64,000 nt of DNA from Aquilaria yunnanensis (GCA_039654915.1 CM077600.1:26086953-26150952); one strand, 5' to 3'; shown: positions 10,520-20,536, counted from the first letter of the stretch. Notes: a model not told the origin generated them from the letters alone. Numbers and translations: made by a program.

Positions 10520-13399
10520 TGTGGCAACGTGCGGATCGTTTTCGGGAGTCGCCACCAATCAGTTTTCTTAGGTCGATTGGTCACCTTAAAATTGGTCTGC
10601 GAGAGTTCGGAGATCGGGAGTACGGTTACGTTAAAACAACTTTGTTAAAACGCCCAAAAATTGGCACCTTAGTTGATTTTAATTTTGTTTTGCTTTGCTT
10701 TTAAATAATTCTCAGTTAATTTTCAAAATTAGAAATTTTAACTGGATTAGTCGAAATGTGGATTTTTAAATTAATTAATTTGTATGAAATTTTATACTTC
10801 CGAACCATGGACTCTGCCGAGTCATTTGGACACGGAAGATTTTTGATTCCGAACCATGGACTCTGCCGAGTCATTTGGACACGGAATTTGGTGAACTTTT
10901 AAATAATTTAATCCATATTGTAAATATGGATTTTTATCTTTTTTTTTTTATTTAATTTATTTAATTAAAAGGGTGATATTTTTTTTAAACCGCAGATCCT
11001 GACGGATCATCCGGATATGTAAGTTGATTTAATTTATAGTTAATTATTTAATTCTTATTTTTATGGAATTAATTATTAGTTTAATTACTAATTCGTAATT
11101 CTTTTTGTTATAGAATTTTTAGATTCATTAATAATCTAAAAATTTTTATTTTCTATATTTTTCTTTCTTTTCTTTCTTTTCTTTCTTATCTTTCTTATCT
11201 TATCTTATCTTTCTTATCTTTATTATCTTTTTCTTATCTTTCTTATCTTATCTTTCTTTTCTTATCTTTCTTTTCTTTTTCTTATCTTTTTCTTTTTATC
11301 TTGTTTAATGAAGGGTATTTATTATTTAAATAAATACTTAATTTATAAAAGAATTAAAAAGTAATAAAAACTTTAAAAAAATTTTGAGATTTATTTTATG
11401 TTTATTCAAAAAGAAGGAATAAATTAATCAAGAAAGATTTATATTTTATGTTATGTTTGTTCTTTTTATTTAATAAAAGATAAACTAAAAAGAAAAATTA
11501 TTAAATCAAGATCTTATTTATTCAACCAAAAAAAAAATTATATGTATTTAAAAGAAAAATCTTAATATTTTATTTGATAAAAGGTGAATCAAAAATCAAT
11601 TATTCAATCAATATTTAATTAAGGAAATAAAAATTTATATGTATATTTCAAACATAAAAGAAAAATCTTAATATTTTATTTTGTTTTATTTTGTTTTGGT
11701 AAAAGATTAACCAAAATTAATTGTTTAAACAAAAAAAACAAAAATTTATATGTATATTTTAAACAAAAGAGGAAAAAGTTTTGATATCTAAAAAAGATTA
11801 TTTAACCAAAAATTTATATGTATTTTAAAACAAAAGTCTTGATATTTTTATTTTTATATTCTTCTTTGTTTGATGAAAGATTTTTTTTTAATTTTAATTT
11901 ATATCTCTGAAAATATATTTAAGAGAAATTCAATTATTATTTATTTATTTATTTATTTTTGTTATTTTTTTTGAAATCATTTGACTAAGACTTTTATAAA
12001 GGAAACAAAAAGTTATGTCTTTTCATTATTTTGAAAGAAATAAGCAAAATATTACTGAATAATATTAACCCAAAAATTTTACTCTTTTTATTGTTTTTAT
12101 TAATAAAGAAAATTAAAAAGTTATATTTTAATAATTAATATATTAGTCCAAAGTTTTTATTTTTAATAAAGAAAATAAATTATTTATATACTGTTTTTTT
12201 AAAAATAATTCCAAGCCATGGATCCTGACGGATCATTTGGTTATGGATTTTTAATTTTTTTTAAATTTAATTATTTAATTAATTATTAATTTTAATTATA
12301 ATTTTATTGAATTTTTCTTGAATTTTTAATTATTATTACTTTAAAGATATATTTAAAAACAGAATTGATTTGTATTTTTGGAATTATTTAATTATGTTTG
12401 TTTAATAATTTTAATAAAAGGAATAAAAAGTTATGTTTTAAAATAATAAAAGATAGTTAGCTTTTAAAAATGATTTTTCACATAAAAGAATCTTCTTTTA
12501 ATTTTTATTTTTTTATTTTACTCATTTACTTATTTATTATTGATGGGTAAAGGTGAATTAAGTGAAAATAAATTTAACCACCTAAAAATTATATAAAGTA
12601 AATAAAGGAAAATTAATAATAATAAAGTGGGGCTTTTTGGCCATCCACTTTAATAACACAATAATAATAATAATAATTAACAAAGTTAGTAAAGTTAGTT
12701 GTTAATAACAATAAAAATAAAAGTTAGATGAATTAGTTGTTAATTATTAACAATAATAGCAACAATAATAATAAAAGTTAGCAAAGTTAGTAAGTTAGTT
12801 GTTAGTAACAATAATAATAACAAAATTAGTAAGTTAGTAACAATAATAATAATAACAATAATAAAGTAAGTTAATAACAATAATAATAACAATAATAATA
12901 AATGTTAGTAAGGTTAGTTGAGTTAATTGTTAATATTAACAACAACAATAATAAAAGTTAGTAATAACAATAAACAAGTAAATAAAGAAGAGTTAGTAAT
13001 TAATTTTCTGCAAAAATGAAAGAAAGGTTAGTGACCAAAGTGAATAAATATGAAGAGATGGAGGGTTAAACTAAGATTTTACCTAAAGAATATGTTTTTT
13101 TTTTTAATCCTGTTACGTAAAACGCGAGGGTGATGGGCGACGGCAGCGAACGGCAGGGGAGCTGAGGCAAGGCTGGCGGCGGGTGGTCCGGCAAGGGCGA
13201 GGGGGAGGCAGCCAGGACGGAGCACGAAGCGGAGGGGGAGGAAAGGGAAACCGGGACGGATCGCGACGGGCTCGGGGCCGGAGGGACACGACGGAACGGC
13301 CGGGAACGGCGACGGCGAGCGTGGCGGGGTGCGGCGGTGAGCGTGGCGGGACTACGGCAACAGCGTGGGGGCACGGGGGAGGAAGAAACGGCAGCTGGG

Positions 13400-13401
<2 letters not shown>

Positions 13402-13435
<34 letters not shown>
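13402..13435. repeat. (GA)n microsatellite in the 3' LTR
   Basis: About 17 GA units, against about 12 at the matching place in the 5' LTR (around 29130-29152). This accounts for most of the LTR length difference. Confidence 0.9.
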
Positions 13436-13438
<3 letters not shown>

Positions 13439-13607
13439 ACGGAGAGGGGAAGAAGATGGTGTGGTTAAGGGAAAAAAAAAAATTTCTGATTTTTCTGAGA
13501 AGAGAGAGAAGGGCCAGGGACTTAAGCCAGTAATTTACGCTTTTTTTAAAACGGAGCTCTAAGTTTTTTCTCTATTTTTTTCTGTGTTCAGCACAAAATT
13601 TGGGGGG

Positions 13608-13617
13608 CTATTTATAG
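13608..13617 (-). promoter_or_regulatory. Candidate TATA box of the LTR promoter (3' LTR copy)
   Basis: The minus strand reads CTATAAATAG, about 560 nt from the LTR start and just before the GC-rich island. If used, U3 is ~590 nt and R plus U5 is ~3 kb. The same site lies at 29325-29334 in the 5' LTR. The call rests on the motif alone. Confidence 0.5.
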
Positions 13618-13981
13618 AGGAAGTTTAGCTGAACTGTTGATAGATAAATTAATAAAAAATTTCAAACTTATCTCTTAAATTGGTAAAATGACAGTTTTAG
13701 TCCTTTACGTCTCTCAGCCTCTGGATAAGTTCCTGAAGCTTCTGATTTTGACAATTTTGTCGTTTTCTGTCAACTTGACCCAAAAACGTCGGCAGGCTCA
13801 AAATTTTATGTGACAAACTGCCAAATGCTCCTGGAACTTTCAGAATTTGTCAATTTTGCCTGAAACTTCTTAATTTTGTCATTTTTACCTCAAACTTTTA
13901 AATTTTGTCATTTTTATGGAGTTTTTTTCTTTTTTTTCTTTCAAACATACACATATACACACATATATCAAATCTTCACAA

Positions 13982-13985
<4 letters not shown>

Positions 13986-14050
<65 letters not shown>
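13986..14050. repeat. (TA)n microsatellite in the 3' LTR
   Basis: About 32 uninterrupted AT dinucleotides. The matching tract in the 5' LTR is at about 29705-29769. Tyr/Ile-rich frames over it are artefacts. Confidence 0.95.
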
Positions 14051-14054
<4 letters not shown>

Positions 14055-14177
14055 CTAATTAAAAAAAATTTAGTAATAATAATAACAATAATAATAATAA
14101 TACATTTTTTTATTTAATTTTTTTATTTAATTTTTTTTAAAATTATTTTAATGGCCGGACGAAATTGGGTGTCAACA

Positions 14178-14191
14178 GCTGCCCCCCTTTG
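14178..14191 (-). other. Polypurine tract (PPT) of the Ogre/Tat-like element
   Basis: On the element strand CAAAGGGGGGCAGC sits immediately before the 3' LTR start (TGTTGACACC), the expected place for the plus-strand primer. Confidence 0.8.
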
Positions 14192-14283
14192 CATGCTTCA
14201 TGGGACATGATGTATGCAAAGTTAGTTACCAAATTTCGTCCAGCTTAGCTAGGCATTGAAAACCTTCTCGCCGCCTAAACTCT

Positions 14284-15477
14284 GAGGTTTAAGGAAAGGT
14301 CCTTAGAACCTCTAACGATAGGAAAGGTTCTATCGTTGTAAGATGGACTGAATGATTGATTGTTTGTTTGAGGTTTAAGGAAAGGTCCTTAGAACCTCTA
14401 ACGATAGGAAAGGTTCTATCGTTGTAAGATGGACTGAATGACTGACTGTTTGTTTGAGGTTTAAGGAAAGGTCCTTAGAACCTCTAACGATAGGAAAGGT
14501 TCTATCGTTGTAAGATGGACTGAATGATTGTTTGTTTGTTTGAGGTTTAAGGAAAGGTCCTTAGAACCTCTAACGATAGGAAAGGTTCTATCGTTGTAAG
14601 ATGGACTGAATGATTGATTGTTTGTTTGAGGTTTAAGGAAAGGTCCTTAGAACCTCTAACGATAGGAAAGGTTCTATCGTTGTAAGATGGACTGAATGAT
14701 TGATTGTTTGTTTGAGGTTTAAGGAAAGGTCCTTAGAACCTCTAACGATAGGAAAGGTTCTATCGTTGTAAGATGGACTGAATGATTGATTGTTTGTTTG
14801 AGGTTTAAGGAAAGGTCCTTAGAACCTCTAACGATAGGAAAGGTTCTATCGTTGTAAGATGGACTGAATGATTGATTGTTTGTTTGAGGTTTAAGGAAAG
14901 GTCCTTAGAACCTCTAACGATAGGAAAGGTTCTATCGTTGTAAGATGGACTGAATGATTGTTTGTTTGTTTGAGGTTTAAGGAAAGGTCCTTAGAACCTC
15001 TAACGATAGGAAAGGTTCTATTGTTGTAAGATGGACTGAATGATTGATTGTTTGTTTGAGGTTTAAGGAAAGGTCCTTAGAACATCTAACGATAGGAAAG
15101 GTTCTATCGTTGTAAGATGGACTGAATGATTGATTGTTTGTTTGAGGTTTAAGGAAAGGTCCTTAGAACCTCTAACGATAGGAAAGGTTCTATCGTTGTA
15201 AGATGGACTGAATGATTGTTTGTTTGTTTGAGGTTTAAGGAAAGGTCCTTAGAACCTCTAACGATAGGAAAGGTTCTATTGTTGTAAGATGGACTGAATG
15301 ATTGATTGTTTGTTTGAGGTTTAAGGAAAGGTCCTTAGAACCTCTAACGATAGGAAAGGTTCTATCGTTGTAAGATGGACTGAATGATTGATTGTTTGTT
15401 TGAGGTTTAAGGAAAGGTCCTTAGAACCTCTAACGATAGGAAAGGTTCTATCGTTGTAAGATGGACTGAATGATTGA
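14284..15477 (-). repeat. Tandem array of ~86-bp units, each with two inverted repeats
   Basis: About 14 near-identical units. Each holds GAGGTTTAAGGA...TCCTTAGAACCTC (inverted arms with one bulged G) and then AACGATAG-GAAAGGTT-CTATCGTT (8-bp arms, 8-nt loop), so an RNA copy could fold into two adjacent stem-loops. The array lies between the LOG-like gene and the PPT. Tandem repeats in the 3' untranslated region are known for Ogre/Tat elements. Confidence 0.9.
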
Positions 15478-15478
15478 T

Positions 15479-16690
15479 ATCGAGGCAAAGGTTCCATCCT
15501 TAAAACCTCGGATTGATTGATTGATGTCGAGGCAAAGGTTCAATCCTTAAAACCTCGAATTGATTGATTGATCTCGAGGCAAAGGTTCCATCCTTAAAAC
15601 CCCGGATTGATTGATTGATGCCGAGGCAAAGGTTCCATCCTTAAAACCTCGGATTGATTAATTGATTTCGAGGTAAATGTTCCATCCTTAAAACCTCGAA
15701 TTGATTGATTGATCTCAAGGCAAAGGTTCTATCCTTAAAACCTCGGATTGATTGATTGATGTCGAGGCAAAGGTTCCATCCTTAAAGCCTCGAATTAATT
15801 GATTGATGTCGAGGTAAAGGTTCCATCCTTAAAACCTCGAATTGATTGATTGATGTCGAGGCAAAGGTTCCATCCTTAAAACCCCGGATTGATTGATTGA
15901 TGCCGAGGCAAAGGTTCCATCCTTAAAACCTCGGATTGATTAATTGATTTCGAGGCAAAGGTTCCATCCTTAAAACCTCGAATTGATTGATTGATCTCAA
16001 GGCAAAGGTTCCATCCTTAAAACCTCGGATTGATTGATTGATGTCGAGGCAAAGGTTCCATCCTTAAAACCTCGAATTGATTATTGATGTCGAGGTAAAG
16101 GTTCCATCCTTAAAACCTTGAATTGATTGATTGATCTCGAGGCAAAGGTTCCATCCTTAAAACCTCGGATTGATTGATTGATGTCGAGGCAAAGGTTCCA
16201 TCCTTAAAACCTCGGATTGATTGATTGATCTCGAGGAAAAGGTTCCATCCTTAAAACCCCGGATTGATTGATTGATGTCGAGGCAAAGGTTCCATCCTTA
16301 AAACCCCGATGATGAAAATTGATTGTTTTCGAGGCAAAGGTTCCATCCTTAAAACCCCGAATTGATGAAAGTTGATTATTTTTGAGGCAAAGGTTCCATC
16401 CTTAAAACCCCGAATTGATGAAGATTGATTATTTTCGAGGCAAAGGTTTCATCCTTAAAACCCCGATGTGAAAATTGATTGTTTTCGAGGCAAAGGTTTC
16501 ATCTTTAAAACCCCGAATTGATGAAAATTGATTGTTTTCGAGGCAAAGGTTCCATCCTTAAAACCTCGGATTGATGAAAATTGATTTTTTTCGAGGCAAA
16601 AGGTTCCATCCTTAAAACCCCGATGAAAATTGATTGTTTTCGAGGCAAAGGTTCCATCCTTAAAACCCCGATGATGAAAATTGATTATGA
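15479..16690 (-). repeat. Tandem array of ~50-bp units with CGAGG...CCTCG inverted ends
   Basis: Roughly 25 units of CGAGGCAAAGGTTCCATCC + TTAAAACCTCG + GATTGATTGATTGAT linker. Each unit begins CGAGG and closes CCTCG with inner AAGG/CCTT pairing, again hairpin-capable. From about 16310 the linker changes to GATGAAAATTGATTGTTTT. It follows the 86-bp array directly, so the 3' region is mostly hairpin repeats for 2.4 kb. Confidence 0.9.
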
Positions 16691-16769
16691 GGCTAAGGAG
16701 CTTTCCTTAGGAACTCGAGCGAAATTTATATGAAAGCAATTGAAATTGGAATAATTTTCTTCGAAAGTG

Positions 16770-17361
16770 TGAATTTTCATAATAGGCGAGCGCAAAGAAT
16801 TAGGCTTCGATAAAACGAGTGAATCTTAATGATGACAATAACCCTGACAAATTATGTAAGGGGAACGGATGTTTGGAATCAATATTCAAGGTTCATCTAA
16901 TATTTTCTTCAGTAAATATAGATTCCCTTATGAGATATGTCATCCAAATAAGGTTAAAGCTTAACTACCCCAAAATGTTATGCCTAGTAGACCTAATAGG
17001 ATGCGTCTCAAGAGTAATAAAAATTACTCTTTACTCAGCCATTCCAACCTAAAGGCATTGTCCTATGGTTTTAATATCAGCATGAACGAAACTATTTTAT
17101 AAAAAAAAAAATTTCCTGAAAAGAAAAACTGAAACGCGAAAGAAAATGCTGATAATAAAACTAAAGGACAAGAAAAACGGATCAGATCGCTTCTTTTTTC
17201 CACAATACTTCAACAGGGTGAGTAGAGGACCGTTATGGGAGTGAACTGGTCGGGAAAGACTGTCGTGTCCAGTCTATCTGAATCATTGCTGGATCTGGTT
17301 CAGGAACAAAAGCTTGTATTTTATCTAGCAATTCTTCAGCAGCTGTTGCGGATATTATGAT
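16770..17361 (-). other. Conserved 3' flank of the LOG-like gene
   Basis: Non-coding, but closely similar to 3505-3971 beside the other LOG-like copy (shared CATAATAGGCGAG, AATATTTTCTTCAGTAAATA, ATAGGATGCGTCTCAAGAG). The similarity shows that the gene moved together with this downstream piece, which probably holds its 3' UTR and terminator. Short plus-strand frames here are not supported. Confidence 0.6.
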
Positions 17362-17862
17362 TCACCGTGCCACTCTTGATATGAAATTCTTCTGCATAGC
17401 ATAATCCATAAAAGCTATCAGACCTGTAAAGAAATTGTTAACATTCAAAAGCCCAATGGGTTTTTTATGCAAATTAAGTTGGGCCATGGAAGCAATTTGA
17501 AAGACTTCTCTCAATGTGCCAAAACCGCGGGGTAGAGCGATGAAAGCATTAGCATTTAAAAGCATTTGTAGTACACGCTCTTGCAAATTTTTAACCACTA
17601 ATTCTTCTCCAATCGTGCCCCTAGAAACAAATTTCAAAGGTCCAGGGATGATGCCCAAAACTTGACTTCCTCCTAAAGATGCTGCTGATGCTACACCTCC
17701 CATTAATCCGACACTACCTCCTCCATAAACTAAATGTAGTTTTCGCTCAGCTAATACTCTACCCAAATGGTTGGCTGCCTTTAAATACTCTTCATCTTTT
17801 CCAGGAAAAGCCCCAGAAAATACACAAATACTTCGGGATTTACGAGTTGGGGTTTTCTCCAT
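17362..17862 (-). CDS. LOG: LOG-like cytokinin riboside 5'-monophosphate phosphoribohydrolase, C-terminally truncated
   Basis: A 166-residue intronless frame starting MEKTPTRKSR. The upstream in-frame methionine is rejected because a TATA box lies between the two. Landmarks are ICVFSGAFPGKDEEY (13-27), LVYGGGSVGLMGG (44-56), IALPRGFGTLRE (108-119), KKPIGLLNV (133-141). The family motif PGGxGTxxE is changed to PRGxGTxxE (G112 to R), while E119 is kept. A TGA after SRVAR removes about 36 residues present in the other copy, so the product is short of the usual ~210. It lies downstream of the CRP genes on the element strand. Activity is doubtful. It could be a captured host gene decaying, or a repurposed one. 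Confidence 0.78.
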   Translation of the reverse strand: MEKTPTRKSRSICVFSGAFPGKDEEYLKAANHLGRVLAERKLHLVYGGGSVGLMGGVASAASLGGSQVLGIIPGPLKFVSRGTIGEELVVKNLQERVLQMLLNANAFIALPRGFGTLREVFQIASMAQLNLHKKPIGLLNVNNFFTGLIAFMDYAMQKNFISRVAR

Positions 17863-17893
17863 TCTTATCCTTATCCTTGTGAGAAAAGAGGAT

Positions 17894-17902
17894 ATATTTA
17901 TA
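17894..17902 (-). promoter_or_regulatory. TATA box of the LOG-like gene
   Basis: The minus strand reads CTATAAATA about 32 bp before the MEKTPT ATG, preceded by CTTATCTCTTCATC. A similar TTATCC..TTTCATC + TATA block precedes the CRP genes at 18970 and 19797, which indicates a copied promoter module. Confidence 0.6.
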
Positions 17903-17942
17903 GAGATGAAGAGATAAGGCAATAATTTTATTTTCAAGAGTG

Positions 17943-18325
17943 GATACATTATTGCCAGCTATACACAGTAGTCACGAGTATGACTCTGGTCAGGTATGGG
18001 TACACTATCGTTAAAAGAGGAGGAAAATTTTCAAAATAGCTGCTAGCATGTACAGTAGTCACTACTGTAGCTTACGTCAGGAGTAGGTACGTGATTGTTG
18101 GAAGAGAAGGAAAATTTCAAAAGTGGCAGCTATATACAGTAGTCCGTGTCAGGAGTGGGTACATTATTGCCAAAGGGGAGGAAAATTTCAAAAGCGACAG
18201 CTAACACGTACAGTAATCGTGACTATGGCTCATGTCAGGAGTGGATACATTATCGCTGAAAGGGGAGGAAAATTTCAAAAGCGACAGCTAGTACGTACAG
18301 TAATCGTGACTTTGATCCTCATCTT
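17943..18325 (-). repeat. Four to five ~80-bp tandem repeats upstream of the LOG-like gene
   Basis: Units start near 17943 (partial), 18000, 18086, 18158 and 18244, with GGAAAATTTTCAAAA, ACAGCTAGCA, TGTACAGTA and TCAGGAGT(A/G)GGTAC. They lie between the CRP stop and the LOG TATA box, the same place as 4676-5018. A single diverged unit occurs before each of the CRP promoters at ~19010-19090 and ~19845-19925. Confidence 0.65.
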
Positions 18326-18362
18326 CCACTGGCTTTGCGTCCAGTAATGGCTTCAATGCTTT

Positions 18363-18911
18363 CTATGAATCGGTGATTTGCATCTCATCTAGCTTTCTCA
18401 CAAACTGGCAAACAAGGTCATTTAGGGTCAGATTCCCAAGACTGTAACGATCTCGTTCTTTTTGGAAAATTATCCATAATCCAACAACCTCAAATTGCAC
18501 TATTCCGCAAGAATGCGCTTCAAGAACCTCTCGAATATCTTCTAGAGATTCCTTACGCAAGCCATTCTTAATGAATCTTATTCTATCATTACGATTTCTG
18601 GTGATCACTCCTGGAGCACGACATTTATTGCCGCAAATCCACCGTCCACAATTATGACAAACGCCTAGCCTCTTTGCTCTTCTTTTTTTGGCATAAGCGC
18701 TTTTACCAAAGCCGGGCATACGGGGAAAGAACGCTTCTGGAACTTCACCAGCTGAACGAACCTTAGCTTCAATTAGCCACCGCACATTATCAGGAATGCC
18801 TTTGTGCATAAATACTCTGAATCGTTCACATCTAGCTTGATAAATCTTTTTAAGAACATTTATTGGGAAGGAAGGAAAATACTTTCATAGGGCGGAAAGA
18901 TAAGACTCTAT
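18363..18911 (-). pseudogene. CRP accessory gene, copy A, N-terminus broken
   Basis: The body (18363-18809) is open for 148 residues from an internal methionine at MHKGIPDNVR. It keeps the basic patch and the C-x2-C-x4-C-x3-C finger (CHNCGRWICGNKC). Relative to its siblings the start codon at 18909-18911 is ATA, and a TGA replaces Arg9, so the first ~35 residues cannot be made in frame. The shorter protein might still be translated. It is closest in sequence to the copy at 5056-5604. Its own TATA box at 18970-18978 is intact. Confidence 0.7.
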
Positions 18912-18969
18912 TGATGAAGGAGGCAAAGAAAGAAATTAGTGATTGTAGGAAACGAAAATAACTAACACA

Positions 18970-18978
18970 TATTTATAG
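18970..18978 (-). promoter_or_regulatory. TATA box of CRP copy A
   Basis: The minus strand reads CTATAAATA, preceded by GCATTATCCCTTTCATCA, about 60 bp before the lost start codon of CRP copy A. The upstream block is nearly the same as that of CRP copy B. Confidence 0.6.
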
Positions 18979-19127
18979 TGATGAAAGGGATAATGCGTTA
19001 ATTACACTTACAGAAGCAAGTACATTATTGTCAAAAGAAAAGACAAATGACAGCTTATATGTACAGCAATCATGACTGTGGCTCTCATCTTCCACTGATT
19101 TATGTCCAGTAATGGCTTCAATGCCTT

Positions 19128-19676
19128 CTATAAGTCGGGGATTTGCTTCCCATCCAGTTTCCTTACAAACTGACAAACAGGGTCGTTTAAAGTCACATTC
19201 CCAAGACTGTAACGATCTCGTTCTTTATGGTAAGTCCTCCACAATTTGACAATTTGACCTTGCACTTTTCCACAAGAATGCGTTTCAAGAGTCTCTCGGA
19301 TATCTTCCAGAGATTCCTTACGCAGGCCATTCTTAATGAATTTTCTTTTATCTTCACGATTTGTGGAGATGTATCCTAAAGAGCGACATTTAGTATTACA
19401 ATTCCATCGCCCACATTTATAACACACGCCTAGTCTCTTTGCTCTTTGCCTTTTGGCATAACGGCTTTTACCTAAACCTGGCATGCGGGGCATAAATTCA
19501 TCTGGAACTTCACCCGCCAGACGGACCTTAGCTTCAATTATCCACTGCACATTATCGGGAATGCCTTTACGTGTAAAAACTCTGATTCTTTCACATCTAG
19601 CAAGGTAGATCTTTTTTAGGACTTTTATTGGAAGGGAAGGAAAGTATTTTCGCAGTGCAGAAAGAGTAGAATCCAT
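19128..19676 (-). CDS. Cysteine-rich basic protein (CRP), copy B, intact
   Basis: A full 182-residue frame, the only complete CRP inside the intact element. The N-terminus is MDSTLSALRKYFPSLPIKVL. The basic patch KSRYAKRQRAKR (70-81) runs into C85-x2-C88-x4-C93-x3-C97. The C-terminal part has SLEDIRETLETHSCG and LNDPVCQFVRKLDG. It has no signal peptide or membrane segment. The role is unknown: nucleic-acid binding is likely from the basic patch and finger, and resemblance to carlavirus-type cysteine-rich proteins (some suppress RNA silencing) is a hypothesis. Its own promoter lies ~120 bp upstream. Neighbours are paralogues on both sides, so the gene has been tandemly duplicated. Confidence 0.78.
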   Translation of the reverse strand: MDSTLSALRKYFPSLPIKVLKKIYLARCERIRVFTRKGIPDNVQWIIEAKVRLAGEVPDEFMPRMPGLGKSRYAKRQRAKRLGVCYKCGRWNCNTKCRSLGYISTNREDKRKFIKNGLRKESLEDIRETLETHSCGKVQGQIVKLWRTYHKERDRYSLGNVTLNDPVCQFVRKLDGKQIPDL

Positions 19677-19796
19677 TGATGAGAAAAGAATTTGAGAGAA
19701 GAGGGAAATGAATCAGTTATTGTAAGAGACTGGAATAACCGAATTTAGAAGTCACGGGGTATCTTATCCGCTGCTTAATCAGAAGGAAGAACACGC

Positions 19797-19804
19797 ATTT
19801 ATAG
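19797..19804 (-). promoter_or_regulatory. TATA box of CRP copy B
   Basis: The minus strand reads CTATAAAT, preceded by GTTATCCCTTTTCATCA, about 120 bp before the copy B start codon. One diverged ~80-bp unit (19845-19925) lies just upstream of it. Confidence 0.6.
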
Positions 19805-19964
19805 TGATGAAAAGGGATAACGTGTCGATTACACTTAGGGGAGCATGTACATCTGTCAAAAGAAAATGCAAACTTTTCCAAATATAACAAACTGTATGTA
19901 CAGTAATTGTGACTGTGGCTCACATCTTCCACTGATTTATGTCTAGTAACGGCATTAACGGCTT

Positions 19965-20536
19965 CTATGAGTCGAGGATTTGCTTCCCATCCAGTTTTCT
20001 TACAAGCTGGCAAACAGGGTCATTTACAGTCAGATTCCCGGGACTGTAACGGTTTCGTTCTTCATGAAAAATGCTCCATAAACCAAGAAGTTCACGTTGC
20101 ACAGATCCACAAGAATGTGTCTCAATAGTCAATCGGATATCATCCAATGAGTCCTTACTCAGGCCATTCTTGATGAATCGTATTTTATCTTCTCGATGAA
20201 TCGTATTTTATCTTCTCGATTATCGGAGATCATTCCTAAAGAACGACATTTAGTATTACAAGTCCACCGTCCACATTTGTGGCAGACTCGTAACCTTTTC
20301 GCTCTTCACTTTTTGGCATAAGAGCTTTTGCCTATACCAGGCATGTGAGACACAAATGCCTCTGGGATTTCACCTGCCAGACGAACCTTGGCTTCGATTA
20401 ACCACCGCACATCTTCAGGGATTCCTTTATGCATTAGAACTCTTAATCGTTCACAGCGAACTTGGTAGATCTTTTTGAGAATGTTCATTGGGAGAGAAGG
20501 AAAATATTTTCGTAAGACAGAAAGAGTAGGATCCAT
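19965..20536 (-). pseudogene. CRP accessory gene, copy C, interrupted
   Basis: The first 76 residues are open (20306-20536; MDPTLSVLRKYFPSLP...). A TGA then interrupts the basic patch right after SSYAKK. Further on, a direct duplication of ATGAATCGTATTTTATCTTC (near 20173-20215) disturbs the region after the finger. The C-terminal part (19965-20147) is open again and ends VRKLDGKQILDS. The finger region between them is recognisable in the DNA. It is the most diverged copy and first of the three on the element strand. Confidence 0.72.

Larger units (their letters stand above)
10520..14177 (-). repeat. 3' LTR of the Ogre/Tat-like element (3,658 bp)
   Basis: Begins TGTGG and ends CAACA on the plus strand (TGTTG...CCACA on the element strand). 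It matches 26246-29897 base for base over long stretches. I saw substitutions near 10611/26337 and 11590/27316, and length changes in the GA tract (~13402-13435), the TA tract (13986-14050) and homopolymers. It includes a polypyrimidine tract (11158-11312), a GC-rich island (13120-13440) and several CCATGGATC hairpin motifs. Confidence 0.92.

Noticed and set aside
10492..10704. A 70-residue plus-strand frame
   Set aside because: It spans the satellite/LTR junction and is therefore accidental.
13876..14117. Tyr/Ile-rich frames, also at 29602-29860
   Set aside because: They are translations of a (TA)n microsatellite.
14284..16690. CRISPR-like regular repeat arrays
   Set aside because: The units are contiguous with no unique spacers, lie in a eukaryotic retrotransposon and are hairpin tandem repeats.
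17362..17949. Longer LOG frame starting at 17949 (195 residues)
   Set aside because: The extra N-terminus runs through the TATA box and is not seen in LOG proteins. The MEKTPT start at 17862 is preferred.
18973..20013. Two frames (18973-19176, 19717-20013) beginning in the CRP 3' ends
   Set aside because: They read the conserved CRP 3' end in another frame and run into the next promoter region, so they are shadows.
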